DNA of 64,000 nucleotides from NCBI GenBank assembly GCA_030267565.1, contig BRXU01000016.1:1382501-1446500 (forward strand), written 5' to 3'. The stretch comes from Pleodorina starrii. Taxonomy: Eukaryota; Chlorophyta; Chlorophyceae; Chlamydomonadales; Volvocaceae. The stretch's first letter is position 1. Every line of letters starts with the position of its first letter. Both the position numbers and the translations under genes were made by a program. The notes under the pieces were generated by a model. The model made no database searches, had not been told where the DNA came from, and was given only the letters and a program-made list of their open reading frames with translations. Shown here in pieces: positions 34,772-46,543 of the stretch.

Positions 34772-36049
34772 AGAAATAAATAAATCATGATGGGTGCCCG
34801 TGTTTGTTGGGGCCTTCCTCGTGTTCCTCCTGGATATGTTGGGGTGAGGGTAGGTTGGCGTTTGCTCATCACGGCCCATGGAAGGCGTGTAAATGGTTGG
34901 TAAACGTGCACGGTCTTGTGTGTGTGTACGGTACATGCAGCCGCATGCGGACACGACGTCGGGCTCTCTGTGGATCACACGCACATCACCGGGCGGCGGT
35001 GATGACCAGCGCAGCAGCAGGAGGGCTTGAACGAAAGGAGCTCAAAGCGGGGTCGGAAAGTGAATAAATTGGGATGGGAAGCGATTATGGGGTTGCACAG
35101 TGAATGGTGTCGGCGTCATTAATTAATTACAGAGGAGCTGGAGCGGCGTCATTCTCGAAAGTGAGACCCAGGCTGGTCGTCATTCAGTTCAACAACGACA
35201 CGGTCCCACGGGCAATAAGGATCCGCGTATGGTAAATTTATAAATCATACACTCCCCCCCTACTTTTGCATGGATGACTCTGTTGACACCTGTCACAGCA
35301 CAACGGTGTCTTACTAATAACTAACGGAAGGAAAGTGGTCCACCACTTTCCTTCAACTCCGTGCCTGTGCCCGTGCAATGCACATCACAGCTGTCATGCA
35401 AATGTCCTCTTCTTCTCACTTGATGCGATTCCAGTCCCAGTACTTTTAAGTAGCCAGAATACTGAGGCTGGGAACGTTCAAGGAGGGGTTCACAGTCAGT
35501 TTCAGCGGTTGCAGTATCACGCACAGTTTGCACCTGAAGCAACGCGCGCACCTCGTGCGACATGACTTGCTAGTCGGCATACCTGCTAGCTCAAAATTCC
35601 TGGCTCGACATAGTTGTAATTTCGTGTGGGTCGGCTAGCGAAGACATAAAAAAGAGCAACTTTACGTTGGGGGCTGGTTGTGAGGCTTGAGGAGCACTTG
35701 GCAGTAAAGCAAAGTCCGCAGTGATATCCCGTCTTTGTGGTGGTTTCTGTTCACTGAGGCTTCCGGAGTTCCGGTGCACCGGAGGCGCTGTTCGCTCGAA
35801 GACGGTTTTCGTCCGAGTCCCAACCAACTTTTCGACGCACGTGGGGCTTGGCAGAGATCAAAGTAAGCATTGCAATACACCTGAGGATTATGGTCGTTTT
35901 TGCCAATGGACTTCTCCGTGTCACCCGAGACCGGGAATTATTGCACTCATGTCGCGTCGTTGCGCCCAAACTTTTACATCTGCAGGTTGACGTTCAGTTC
36001 AGTTTTGTTTGTTAATACAAGTCATTTATACTGCCCAGAATGTTTGATT
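34772..36049. other. intergenic region with a 23-bp LINE remnant
   Basis: Besides the LINE micro-insertion at 35111-35153, no gene was supported. The inverted repeat GGAAAGTGGTCCACCACTTTCC lies at about 35331-35352 and can form a short hairpin. The region from 35900 on is less GC-rich and should contain the promoter of the gene at 36050. Confidence 0.4.
35111..35153 (-). mobile_element. 23-bp 5'-truncated LINE copy with 10-bp target duplication
   Basis: AATTAATTACAGAGGAGCTG plus GAG (35121-35143) equals the extreme 3' end of the LINE at 14598-15511, on the opposite strand. It is flanked on both sides by CGGCGTCATT (35111-35120 and 35144-35153). This is the footprint of target-primed reverse transcription with very early termination. 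Confidence 0.7.
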
Positions 36050-37505
36050 ATGGCTTTGGAAGGGGCTCAGCGCATCCTTGGCCTGACTACGAATCCCCAA
36101 ATCGACTCAGAGCCACCAGCCGAGCTTTCGTGGGCGATGCTGAGTACAGGTAAGAGCAGCGCGTCGCATGAAATCCTTCAACAGACATAAACTTGATCGT
36201 CGCCACTCGTCCGCGCGCACGTTGGGACCTCAAAGGTTCGCGCGATGGTTGGATTTATTGCAGCGTTGCGCCCGCTCCGCGCTGCCGCCCAACATGCCAC
36301 TGAGCGACATACAAGAAATAATATAATAAAAAATAACAAGTAAAAAAATCCTCACAGGCTGCAGCGCCTTGCGCTACCTCACTACATACATGTAGCGCAT
36401 GTAGTGACTATCTTCCCTGCGCGCCGCCAACCTCCCTCCGCCGTCCACCCCCAACCGCAGCTGCTTCTTCCTCAACCCTCTCGCGGAGGGCTGTCACGGC
36501 GAAGGCCAGCCCATCCCCTACGCCGGCGCCGCCATCTTCGGTCCGGATGCGGCGCTCCACAACCCGCTTGCGGAAGAGTACAACGGCGATGACGACGACG
36601 ATGACGATGATGCGCAGCGGGTCATCCAGCAGGAGGTTGCCGGTACGGCGGTCCAGGGGAGCGCCGGCTTGCTGCCGCGGCTGCTGGAGCTGCCGATAGG
36701 GCCGCTGGAAGAGCTGCCGCCGCCGCCGGCGCCGCTGCAGCAGCAGCAGCAGCAACCGACAGCAGTAGTGTTCCGGCTTAGCTTGCCCCCCATCCTGTCG
36801 CCGGCCGCCTCCCCGGATTATTGTTCCCGCCGTGCGCGGAACAACCCCAACCCGGCGGCCACCGCCGGGGTCTCCGGCCCATCATCCCCAGCACCGGAAC
36901 TCTCCGCACTGGAGCAGGACTGGAGCAATGGCCTGCTGGCGGCGGTGGTGCTTGCAGCCGGGCAACACTCCGCGGCTGCGGCTACTGTCAGTGCAGCCGT
37001 GATCCCAGGAGGCGCTCCCACCTCCTCTCTGTCATCAGCCGGAGACGCAATGGAGGAGGTCTCCAGAAGAAGTAGAAGAAGCACCAGCGTCAGCATCAGC
37101 AGCAGCAGCTGCTGCTGTTCCTGCTGTGACGCGGATAGCGATGGCAGTTACAGCAGCCGCAGCAGCACCATTGGCAGCACCCGTAGCAGCCGCAGCAACA
37201 GCAGCAGTAGCAGCACTAGCAATAGTAGCAGCAGCAGTAGCAGCAGCATTGTTGAGGGTGGCGGCGGGAACTGCATCTCGACCGGTTTCAGCGGCAGCGA
37301 CGCCGGCAGTGGCGGCAGCGGTGGCAGCGGTGGCGCCGCCAATATCAACAATATCCACAGCAGCAGCTGCAGCAGCAGCAGCAGCTGGGTGTTGACCGGC
37401 GCTCCTCCCTGCTCCATTTCAGGACTGGCAATGACTCGGGCCATCGTGCGCCAGCTGGGTCTGCTGCCGCCGGGTCTGCTTGCCGCGGACTGGGCCGACG
37501 TGTAA
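36050..37505 (+). CDS. NPLA-box family protein, plus-strand paralog (unrecognised family)
   Basis: Three exons keep phase: 36050-36149 (MALEGAQRILGL...), 36358-36391 and 36461-37505, giving about 392 residues. Exon 3 opens with FFLNPLAEGCHGEGQPIPYA then HNPLAEEY. An acidic run, poly-Gln, long Ser-rich tracts and Gly repeats follow. It ends with ISGLAMTRAIVRQLGLLP and a short tail. The NPLA block and the ISGL-MTR block both recur in the minus-strand gene at 42537-45224, so the frame is supported by conservation. Exons 1-2 are inferred from splice signals only; the donor at 36392 (GTAGCG) is weak and intron 2 is just 69 nt. An upstream in-frame ATG-like start cannot be excluded. Function is unknown. 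Most of the protein between the blocks looks disordered. Confidence 0.65.
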
Positions 37506-40500
37506 GCGCGCGGGCCCGTGCTGGTGGCTGAAGCACCATGCTGCTGAGTGGACCCACCTTGGATCGAGAGCAGTCCCTCCATTCATGAATCGGTTGGTTT
37601 ACAGCGAGATGGCCGCATACCGGTGCATAGATAGATATAGATAGCGCACCTGGCACTGATGATGTGATCGCACCTGACCTGACCAGACCTGGCCATGGCA
37701 CCGAGGCCGCCGACCTCACTGTGAGCGCACTCGCTCGTGCAGTTCCAGGAGCTTCCATGCAGCAGGCGCAGCTCGCCATGCCAGCGACCGTCGTTCGTGT
37801 TGCTACGGCAGAGGTAGGGCGGCGCGCACATTCGGGTGCTGGCCGTCGGCGGCCGTCAGAGATAGGGTGTCATGACTCATGAGGGGCACTACGATGCACC
37901 CGTGGAGCGCGCGAGCGAGCGAGCGAGCGAGCGAGCGCCGACGTAGGTGTGTGCAGTATCGCGGCAGCGCGATAGATCAGAGGCGTGGCGTGCGTGCGTA
38001 TGCGTGCGTTGGCACTGGATTTGAGCGTGCGTGCAGGGACGGTGCGGTGTGTGTGGGGGGGGGTTATCCACGTATAGGCCGTTCGCCATATATGTGTGTA
38101 TGTATGTATGTATACATATTTGAGTAGTGGCCTTTGGCGTTATGGTTAGGTTGGTGCTTAGGGTTTTGGGGGACCCCTGGATGGAGGGGTCCTCGCTCGC
38201 CGGGGCGAAGTTTGAGGAGGGCGTGGGGGACAGAGGGATGTGTGCGTGCGTTGCGGGTCCGCCAGCTGCTGCCACTGCCTTCACGGGCGTCGATCGGGTT
38301 GCGGCTTCCGGCTTGTCGGACACAGAGTGCGGGCGCATGCTTGCGCCCGTGTCCATCCTCCGACAGGTGACAGGGGTCAGGGGCATGCCTGAGGGGATAC
38401 CGTAGATGGCGGGTTTTGTGACGGCCAGGGCCATAAGAGAACGCATGTGTGATGTGTCATGCTACCGGTAGCCTGGACCTGGATGGAGATCAGTGCTCTG
38501 CAGGACTTGCAGCCCCCCGGTTGTTCCCACGGCTCTACCTGGCTCTTTCTCTTCGCACGGAATGGCCGTGCTGTAGGGGCACGCAGGCTCATGTTGTACT
38601 GAATACGGTACTGTAAGTGTCTCTTTTTGAGTTGTACGGAATAGAGTGTTCTCTTGAGCTGGCAGCTGGCTGGAACTTGGCCCGGTGATTGTCTGGACCT
38701 CGTTACCACGACAGCGCAAACCGCAGTGACCGCCAAGCGCCAAACATCCAACCATCCAGCCAGCGACCGACCGGTCTTCGAGTCTGGAGCCTTTTTCAAG
38801 CCAGTCAGTCATATCGCACCATCTGGGGTACCGGTATGCGGCATTTGTAACCGCCGTATGTACGTGTTACCATTGTCCATTCACAGGCAGGGCGACTGTT
38901 GATTGTCCACCGCCGGTGGGGAATTCTGAAGGGCCGCTGGCTTGCAGAGGTCAACAGCGCACGGCCAACAGTGCGACGTCCACTGCAGCCCGCACCCAGG
39001 CAGCCCCTCATCATCGCCATCCGAGGCTCCTGTTCCGCCTGTCCGGTCTGGCTGGCGGGGTGCCGTGGCGATCAATAGCGGAGACAGGGGGGCCGGCTGT
39101 GGCGGCTACAGTTGTAGCAGAAAGCGAGGGCGCCCCCTGTGAACAACCCCAACAGGACCTTCCGTAATGCGGCCGCCAAAAGGGGCCTACCTTATTAAAC
39201 CGCGGATAAGGACACAGCTTGCAAACCGGTTATAACAGGCCCACCTACCGTTGCCACCGTGCCAGTTATCAATCAAGCCGGTACCCCGCTCGGCTGCAGC
39301 ACACCGTACCATGATCCCCTGGTCCACGCAAAGAAGTGATGCGGCGACGAGGCGGTTACCTATTTTTTTTAGGAATTAGGATGCCTTATGGGAACTACCG
39401 CAATGCCCATCTGCACATCTCCAAAGATACATATATCCAGTGCGCCCCATGCGCAAATGGGTGCCCTCCCTGTACCAGCATCAGGGCGGACCCGACCAAA
39501 GCCAAAACAAGGAAAGTTACAAGCGGCGAGTACCGCAACCCCGCCCGCCCGCCTCAGCCTCGTCCCACCCTTCTGACAGCGCCCGGAACACCAGCAGCCG
39601 CAGCCGCAATATAATTATAAAGAGCAGCAGCAGCAGCCCCCCCAGATGAGAAGCGGGGGGCAAGCCGCCCTAAGCCAGCCACTGCAAACCCTTGGTATGA
39701 CAACCCCCGATATGGGCAACATACCGTTACCCGTTACCGTTATCAGGAAACATATCAGGAAACATAACTGTATCGTCTCCTGTCGTATCACAAGGTATCC
39801 TACACCCCCCCCCCCGATTTTCCTACAGCCGTGTCGTTTCTCCAGTCGTGTCAGGGTCAGCGTCAGGGTAAGGGACCAGCGGCGAATCCGTCCGAAAGGC
39901 TTCAGTAGCAGTCTACCCTAATCTAACCTCACCTAAACCTCGGCCCCCGCGCACCCCCACCTTCCCGGGCCGGCCGGGGAAGGGGGGGGGGGGTGCGCGG
40001 GGCCGGCCGCATCCGCGGCTGCATTACGTCAGGCAGCCATGTACGGTAATCATTCACCTACACCGCAGCGGCACCGTAGCGAAAGTGCAGCACGACACCT
40101 ATGTAACGGCCAACAAAGCAAAGCCAGCGAATCCAACAAAGCAAACCAGGGACAGGCAAAAGCACACGAGCACCCGTGCGAGCGGCACTGAGGTGGTTAG
40201 GGCTAGGTAGGGTAGAAAATATCAGGTAAGGTACGTGCCCCGCTCCGGGAAGCAAATCATGGACCCGTCAACAACCCCAAGCTCTCATATCGGCTAATGT
40301 CGGGCGTCCAAACGTCCAAACAAGTAAGAGGGAAGTAAGAGGAAACAATGGCACCGTCAACACCGCGCACAGAGGCCGCTATACCTAATACCTTACGCTG
40401 CGCACGTGCGTGCGTGCCTGCGCGCGTCTCACCATCACATTTACCCGTACGTACTTCCCGATAACTTCTTGAAGAGACGAGGCTTCTCACACCAACCGCA

Positions 40501-42536
40501 GTGACATGCATAATGGATGGAATGTGTTGTTGTTGTTGCTCGCTCACCGGCGTGTCCTAAAATGGCGTACCACGGTCGCGGCGGTGGCGCCAGACACACA
40601 TACACACACTGTCGTTGTACACTGCGTGCGCGGATCCATCTCTCGGTCGCAGAATGCTGCAATCGAGGCGCCCGCGCGCGCGCGCGTGTGTGTGTGTGTG
40701 TGTGTTTGTGCTCTCCCCAGCTAACCCCTCTACCCGCCAAACCAAACCCAACCAACCCTTCCAAACACCAACCCACCCGGGAGAAGGCCGCCAGAAACAC
40801 CGCCGCCCACACCACCGCCTGCCTCCATCCTTCCAGCTCCGCTTTCCAAGCCCAACAACACGTTGCTTGGCCCCGCAGGAATCCCCAAGCATTCGCAGAC
40901 CTCGGCAGCAGAGCTGAGCACCCAACCACCTCCACCCCCAAGACGTCAGAAACCAAACAAGCTAGCGGCCGAGCCTTGGGCTATATTGGGCTTGGGCTAT
41001 TGGGCCGCAGCCTTGGACTTTTGGGCTTTCGCCGCCTAGACATATACGGTACGCTAAGGCTGGACGAGATGAAACAAAAGGTTGCAGACTCGAACCTTCC
41101 CCATTCGCACGCTTAAAACAACACCAACACACCGCACGCGCGCGCTTAGCCCCAAGCACCGCACGCCTGTCCGGCTGCCGCCGGCCTGCTGCTGCTGCCG
41201 CCACCGCCGCTGCAGCTGCTGTGCCGTTCGGCGCAGCACCTTCTCCAATGACACCGGTGTTGGCACTAGTCTGGGTTCCGCACCAGTTTGGCTGCGAGGC
41301 CAGCAAGAAGCGGCTGCCCTCCCCAAACCGCACGCTGAGACGGGCTCACACCGCCCACCGCCCAAGGGCCAAAGGGACGAACCACCGCAGCACCCTCGCG
41401 AGAGCTCGGCCACCCATCTACAGCGCACACGACGCCGCGGCGGCGGCGGCCTCGTTTCGAGACACCAATCCGACCCCACCCTTCCCCTTCTCCTGCAAGG
41501 GGTCAGACGCACGCTCGCTCGCTCGCAGCCGCAGCGCAGCAGTGGCGCTCAAGCACACCGCAATGCTGCGGCGATGAGCGCGACACCCTGAGAGAGGGAA
41601 AGGACACCCTCAGAGAGGGAAAGGACCACGCGCGCGCGCCGGAAGGCGCGATGTGTCCATGGGCAGGCCAGGCCAGGCCAGGCCCTCCGAGACAGGACAG
41701 GACGCGACACCGCCGGCCGAAGATGACTGCCAAAGAGAGCGCCGCCCTTCCGAGCGGCACCTCTGGAGCGCAGTGCAGTACAGAGACAAACACACACACC
41801 GACCGACCGACCGACCGAGGCAACCACGCGCGCGCATACTCACGCACGCACGCACAGAGACGCACGCACGCACGCCACAGCTTCATATAGGATAAAGAAT
41901 CGCGTCGGCCCCCCCCCCCGGAGAGGGGCTTTGAGGATCACACGCCTCCGTCCCCACGGGAGCGCGGACGGGGGTCACGCGCGGCGTCAGCTCCGCCCAC
42001 CCGGTCGTTAGGGAGTGCCGCGCCCCCAAAGCGCCGCCGGCCCAAGCGCTAGCCGCAGCTATACGGCTACACACCGCAACGGCCACACCACCAAGAGCCC
42101 CGACAATTCAGTCCAGCCCGGCAAACCCGGTCCCAAACGCCCAACCTAAGACCAATAAACCTTAAAGTTCACCCTATAAATAACCGACGGGGGCGCTGCG
42201 ATATTATTAATTATAATAGCGAGCGATAACAATAAAACGAGAAATGCGCCATACGCCCGGTTGTTCTTGCCCAAAACATATCGCCGCTATGTGTCGCCAA
42301 TAAACAGAGTAAGTTAGTAATTCCGTATCCAAGTGAATGACGAAGCAGTACTTGCAACGACGATGCGCATCGTCGAGCACGCCTCCGGGGATCTGTCAAG
42401 GGCGATCGGGACGCCATGGCCGTGCCGCAGCCGCAGCCGCCGCGGCAAACGGCAACCACGACGGCGGCGGCGGCGGCAGGGGGCGGCACCCACAGCAGTC
42501 CTTGCTACCGCACAGTCATTACTACAGCTGAAGCTG
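37506..42536. other. intergenic region between the two NPLA-box paralogs
   Basis: No gene was supported. A (GAGC)n run lies at 37912-37936, a (TATG)n run at about 38095-38115, and the CTATACGTGGATA motif (complement) at 38061-38080. Long C and G homopolymers occur at 39796-39814 and 39976-39990, and (GT)n at about 40685-40705. Frames at 40.5-41.9 kb on both strands are low-complexity shadows. Confidence 0.4.
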
Positions 42537-45224
42537 CTACTGCTGCCCACCACCGCCGCCGTACCGCTCCCGCAGCGGCTTCCAACCCTGCGGCTCCAGC
42601 CAGTTCTGCATGCTGCGGGTGCTGACGGTGCCGTACAGGTTGTACGAGCTTCGTTCCTCAAACAGCGCGCTGCTCTCGCGTGTTGACATGAGGGAAGACG
42701 AGAAGTCGTCCTCCTCCTCATCGCCCTCATCGTCCTCATTCTCCGCGCCACCGCCCGCGCCCACATCGCCGGCCGGCAAGCCGCGCGGCTCATCCACAAC
42801 CTCAACTGCCGCGTCAGCGGCGGCGGCGGCGGCGCGAGGCACATCCACCGGCACCGCCGCGACGGCGCCGTTGCCGTTCGGCAGCTGCAGCGCAAAAGTA
42901 ACGGACACGGACTCGTGGCTCCGCTTGCCAGACTCAATCGCCGTACTGCTGACCTCTGGCGCCGCCGCCACCGCCGGCGTGGCGGCAGGAGCGAGCGCCG
43001 CCGTCACCTCGTCCATCGGTTGGTGCTGCAACGCCGCCGTTGCGGCGCTGACGGCGGCGGCAAACGGCGACTGACGCTCAGCGGCGTCGCACTCGCCCTT
43101 CGCTGGCGCCGGCTCCGCCACCGCTGCGGCCGCTGCCGCCGGCCGCTCCGCCGCGGCGGGCTCCCGGGGCGTCACCGGAAAAAGACCCAGCCGGCGGATC
43201 AGCTGGCGCGTCATTGTCAGGCCCGAGATCGAGTCGGTGGCAAGGGCGCGTCGCGAAGGCGGGGCAGCAGCCGGGGGCGTCGGCATGAAGGGGCGCGGCG
43301 GCGCCGGGGCGTCGGCTCGCACCGGCAACGACGGCACGTCGCAGCTGCTGCAGGTGCTGTTGCGGCCGCCAAAGCCGCCGCCGCTATGGAAGCCCTTGCG
43401 GAGGAGGAGGAGGTCCGAGACGGAGGCGCTCGGCTCACCCAGGCTCGGGGACGGCGACGGTGATGGATCCTCCGGCATTGCCTGCCGCTCCGGCTGCGGC
43501 TGCATCTCCTCTGAAGCTTGTTGCGACGCCACCTCCCCCGACTCCAGCCCCACCACCGCCTCGCATGGTGCCGGCCCCACCAACGCCGCTTGCTCAACCG
43601 CCCCTTCTGCAGGCTCCACCTCCATTGCCTCCTCCTCCTCCTGCTGCTGCTTCTGCGCCTCCCCCACAACCAGCTCCACCGCCGCCTCCACAGCGGGCTG
43701 CGCCTCCTCGCAAGCTGGCGACACAGCCGCTCCAGGCGTCAGCGCCGCCCCTGGCAGCAGCGGTGGCGACGGCACCGCCACACCCGCCACCTCCTCCACA
43801 GGCACGGACCGCACCTGCAGGAACGCAGCCGCCAAGCACCGCTCCTCACCCGCCTCCGGCGGCGGCGGCCGCGGCGGCGAAGGCGCCGAGGAGGTGCCGC
43901 GAAGCGCCGGCGGCTCGTCGCCCGCCGCCACCGCGCCGTCGCCGCCATCGCTCCCGCCGGCGCTCCGGAACCTTTCCCCTGCCTGGACGTTCGAGCGAGG
44001 CTCACGCCCGCCCTGCGGCGAGTCACAACCGGCGCCGGCGGCGGCGACATCGCGCGCCACCAGAGGCGGTGTACACGGCGCGAAAGTGTCCTGCGCGGGG
44101 ATGCCATCGTCACGGTGGACGCTGCCGCCGCCAGCGGCAGCGGCGGCGGCGTCGGCGGCGCCGCCGCCGTTCCCAGCCTCCTGTACATCGGACTGGTGCT
44201 GCTTCGCCAGCGGCGCCGTCATATCGCTGCCGACGCGCCGGCCGATCGGGCCGGCGTCGAAGACAGGGGTTTGGGGCAGTAGGTCCGAAGGCGGCGACAG
44301 GGAGGCAGTCAACGACAGCCGGACGGCGTCGCAAGGGCCGCCACCACAGCTGCTGCCGCCGCCGCCGCAGCTGCCACCGTCGGTGCCGGCATCCCATCTG
44401 GGAGACGAGGAGGGCGTCATCTCCGACGGGGTGACGCCGCGCAGCGGAGCATTCGCCCCGCAAGCGTCCGCCGACCGACGCGGCTGCGGCGCCGACGCCC
44501 GCGCCTCCTCCGACACCCGCGCCTCCTCCTCAACACCTTCCTCCTCCTTCCCCCACGCCTGACCGACCGCAGATCCGGAGATCGCTCCGCAGCCAAATCT
44601 AGATCCACCTTCCGACCCAGATCCAAATCCGGACTCTGAGCCGGACACACGCCGCAGGTCGTCCCGCGGCTGTGAAGCCAAGCCCGACACCATCATCACC
44701 GCTTGCTCCTGCTCCTCCTCCTCCTCAATCTCCTCCGGTTCGGAGCACGGCGCCGCGTCAATCGATATGCGCAGGCTGCTTGGGGCCGAGTGCTCCGAGC
44801 AGGCCGTATCAACAACACCAATCACCTTGACCGTCGCGCGGCGCTGCAGTGGCGTGCCAGGCGCCGTCGGGCAGGCGCTGTCGCCACGGCCAGCGCCGCA
44901 GCACACGCCGTCGCTGGCGTCGCTGCTGCCGCCGGTGCTGCCGATTACGGCGCGGTGGAAGCCCGCGGGCGCCAGGGCGCGGATCTTGATTTGCGCCGGT
45001 GAGCCCGGCACGGAGGAGCAGGAAGTACTGGCAGTGGAGCGCCCGTCGCTGTATTCGGCGGCCAGGGGGTTGTGGTGGCCCATGCCCATAGCGAGTGTTG
45101 CGCCGGCGTACTGGATGGGCGCGTCGCCATCGTGGGAGCCTTCCGCCAGTGGGTTGACGAAAAAGGACCTGCGGCGGTGGTGGTGGTAATGGTAGTTGTT
45201 TCGGAGGGTGCGGACGAGTGACAT
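42537..45224 (-). CDS. NPLA-box family protein, minus-strand paralog (unrecognised family)
   Basis: One open frame of 895 residues runs from ATG 45224 (MSLVRTLRNN) to the stop at 42537. A further in-frame ATG at 45338 would add 38 residues. Near the N-terminus it reads FFVNPLAEGSHDGDAPIQYA and HNPLAAEYSD, and near residue 666 SISGLTMTRQLIRRLGLFP. Both blocks match the gene at 36050-37505. The middle is Ala/Ser/Pro/Glu-rich and probably disordered, with an EEIEEEEEQEQ run. About 200 residues follow the second block and end in MQNWLEPQGWKPLRERYGGG. An acceptor-like CCGCCGCAG sits exactly where exon 3 of the paralog begins, in the same phase, so the N-terminus may be spliced. No signal peptide or membrane segment is visible. 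Function is unknown. Confidence 0.65.
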   Translation of the reverse strand: MSLVRTLRNNYHYHHHRRRSFFVNPLAEGSHDGDAPIQYAGATLAMGMGHHNPLAAEYSDGRSTASTSCSSVPGSPAQIKIRALAPAGFHRAVIGSTGGSSDASDGVCCGAGRGDSACPTAPGTPLQRRATVKVIGVVDTACSEHSAPSSLRISIDAAPCSEPEEIEEEEEQEQAVMMVSGLASQPRDDLRRVSGSESGFGSGSEGGSRFGCGAISGSAVGQAWGKEEEGVEEEARVSEEARASAPQPRRSADACGANAPLRGVTPSEMTPSSSPRWDAGTDGGSCGGGGSSCGGGPCDAVRLSLTASLSPPSDLLPQTPVFDAGPIGRRVGSDMTAPLAKQHQSDVQEAGNGGGAADAAAAAAGGGSVHRDDGIPAQDTFAPCTPPLVARDVAAAGAGCDSPQGGREPRSNVQAGERFRSAGGSDGGDGAVAAGDEPPALRGTSSAPSPPRPPPPEAGEERCLAAAFLQVRSVPVEEVAGVAVPSPPLLPGAALTPGAAVSPACEEAQPAVEAAVELVVGEAQKQQQEEEEAMEVEPAEGAVEQAALVGPAPCEAVVGLESGEVASQQASEEMQPQPERQAMPEDPSPSPSPSLGEPSASVSDLLLLRKGFHSGGGFGGRNSTCSSCDVPSLPVRADAPAPPRPFMPTPPAAAPPSRRALATDSISGLTMTRQLIRRLGLFPVTPREPAAAERPAAAAAAVAEPAPAKGECDAAERQSPFAAAVSAATAALQHQPMDEVTAALAPAATPAVAAAPEVSSTAIESGKRSHESVSVTFALQLPNGNGAVAAVPVDVPRAAAAAADAAVEVVDEPRGLPAGDVGAGGGAENEDDEGDEEEDDFSSSLMSTRESSALFEERSSYNLYGTVSTRSMQNWLEPQGWKPLRERYGGGGGQQ

Positions 45225-46198
45225 GTGAATTTGCGGGGCGGCGCGGGAGGCGGGGGCGGGCGGTGTACCGTATACCGTATACGAAACGGGGCCGACAGGA
45301 GTTACCCAGGGCAGGAGACGGAAGCGAGCGGCTGGCATTGCACGGACCGGGGTGGCAAAGTGGCTGAGCGGTCAAAAGGATGGTCCGAGAGGCATCGCAG
45401 GGCATTGTGATGTTGCAACGGGAAGGGACTGCGGTGACGGTTACAACCGACGGCTGCCATGTACGAGTTCGGCGCCGCAGGAACTTGACGAACTCACGCA
45501 TATTCAACGCCTCCGACCAGGGCGCGACTTGATACCAGGGCGCGATCTGACAACGTTTGGCGACCACTTGGCATGCCATAGTAGTAGTCAACGCCAGGCT
45601 CCACTCTGCTCCTGCTTGTTCGGATGATTGCAATGCTATTCACTGAATCCTTCGCAACGCAGCCGGTGCAAGGCTGTCCGCTGTCCCCCTCGTCCATGGG
45701 CAGGGGTTGTTTGCCTGAGTTGTTGTTGACAATCTCCAGGGGCAGGTTCTCCGGAGATGCATTGTTGCAAGCTGAAACATCCTTCAAATCCTGATGGCAG
45801 GACACAGTGAATTTTGTGAATAACTGTATCAGCTCACTTGCAAGTTGCAACACCATGCAACACGACCGGAAGGGCCGGCGAAATTTCAATCTATTATCGG
45901 CAGAGTATTTTCACGTAACCAGCAAATGCAAGGCTGCTTCAAGGCAGGACGTGCCAGTTGTCACACGGCGAGCTTCCTCAAAACTCGCCGCAGAGGCTAG
46001 TATACCGGCCCACCTGCGGAACCTGAGCTTGAACTTCACCAATGTCTTTGGGTATTGCAAAACATCCACATATGAGACCGTGAAGCCCCATGTCGTTAAG
46101 CCTGTGTATGAACAGGGGAAGTGAGTTGGGTCAGCTCTTAACAACGACTTTACTACCCAACAATCGGCACGTCAAAATTGAATGTTTCGTGGTCGCAC
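45225..46198. other. intergenic or 5' region of the minus-strand gene
   Basis: Possible 5' exons of the 42537-45224 gene lie here. An ATG at 45501 (minus) opens MREFVKFLRRRTRTWQPS, but it could not be joined in phase. No other gene is supported. Confidence 0.35.
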
Positions 46199-46264
46199 CG
46201 TTATGTATATAAGAAGGCGTGTATAATCGCTCGACCCAGGCTTCGACCTGGCTAGTCGAAGCCT
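46199..46264 (+). promoter_or_regulatory. TATA-like box and downstream perfect hairpin
   Basis: TTATGTATATAAG (46201-46213) is a TATA-like element about 330 bases before the ATG of the Tic56-like gene. It is followed at 46238-46264 by a perfect 10-bp stem (AGGCTTCGAC / GTCGAAGCCT) with a 7-nt loop. The pairing is seen directly. A role in transcription or as a 5' UTR structure is inferred. Confidence 0.4.
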
Positions 46265-46543
46265 AGTTCATTATCCTAGCATTGACAATTGCCAATAAGC
46301 AAATTTTCTGCTATATGGACAAGAAAGTATGGAAGTATGTGGGCGGCTGCGAGTTCTGAACTTGGGTTCGGTACACAAGGAGGTTCACAAGGCATGCTCC
46401 GGGACCAATACGAGAGAATTTTTTCGAGGCCGAGGGCTGCACACCCCTGGAATTGTAATCGATATTCTAGTTAGGCGCCTTTGCCTGAATAGTTCAACCA
46501 GCGAACGCTTCCTCCCTTGTGCCAAAGCCGCACCAGGGGCACC

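Noticed and set aside
40517..41891. Several 100-200 codon frames
   Set aside because: Low complexity, overlapping on both strands, containing CA/GT and CG repeats.
43237..44562. 441-codon frame on the plus strand
   Set aside because: It lies opposite the minus-strand NPLA-box gene and is a GC-rich shadow. The minus frame alone carries conserved blocks.
45353..45430. tRNA-like start (GTGGCTGAGCGGTC)
   Set aside because: No anticodon arm or T arm with matching acceptor stem follows.
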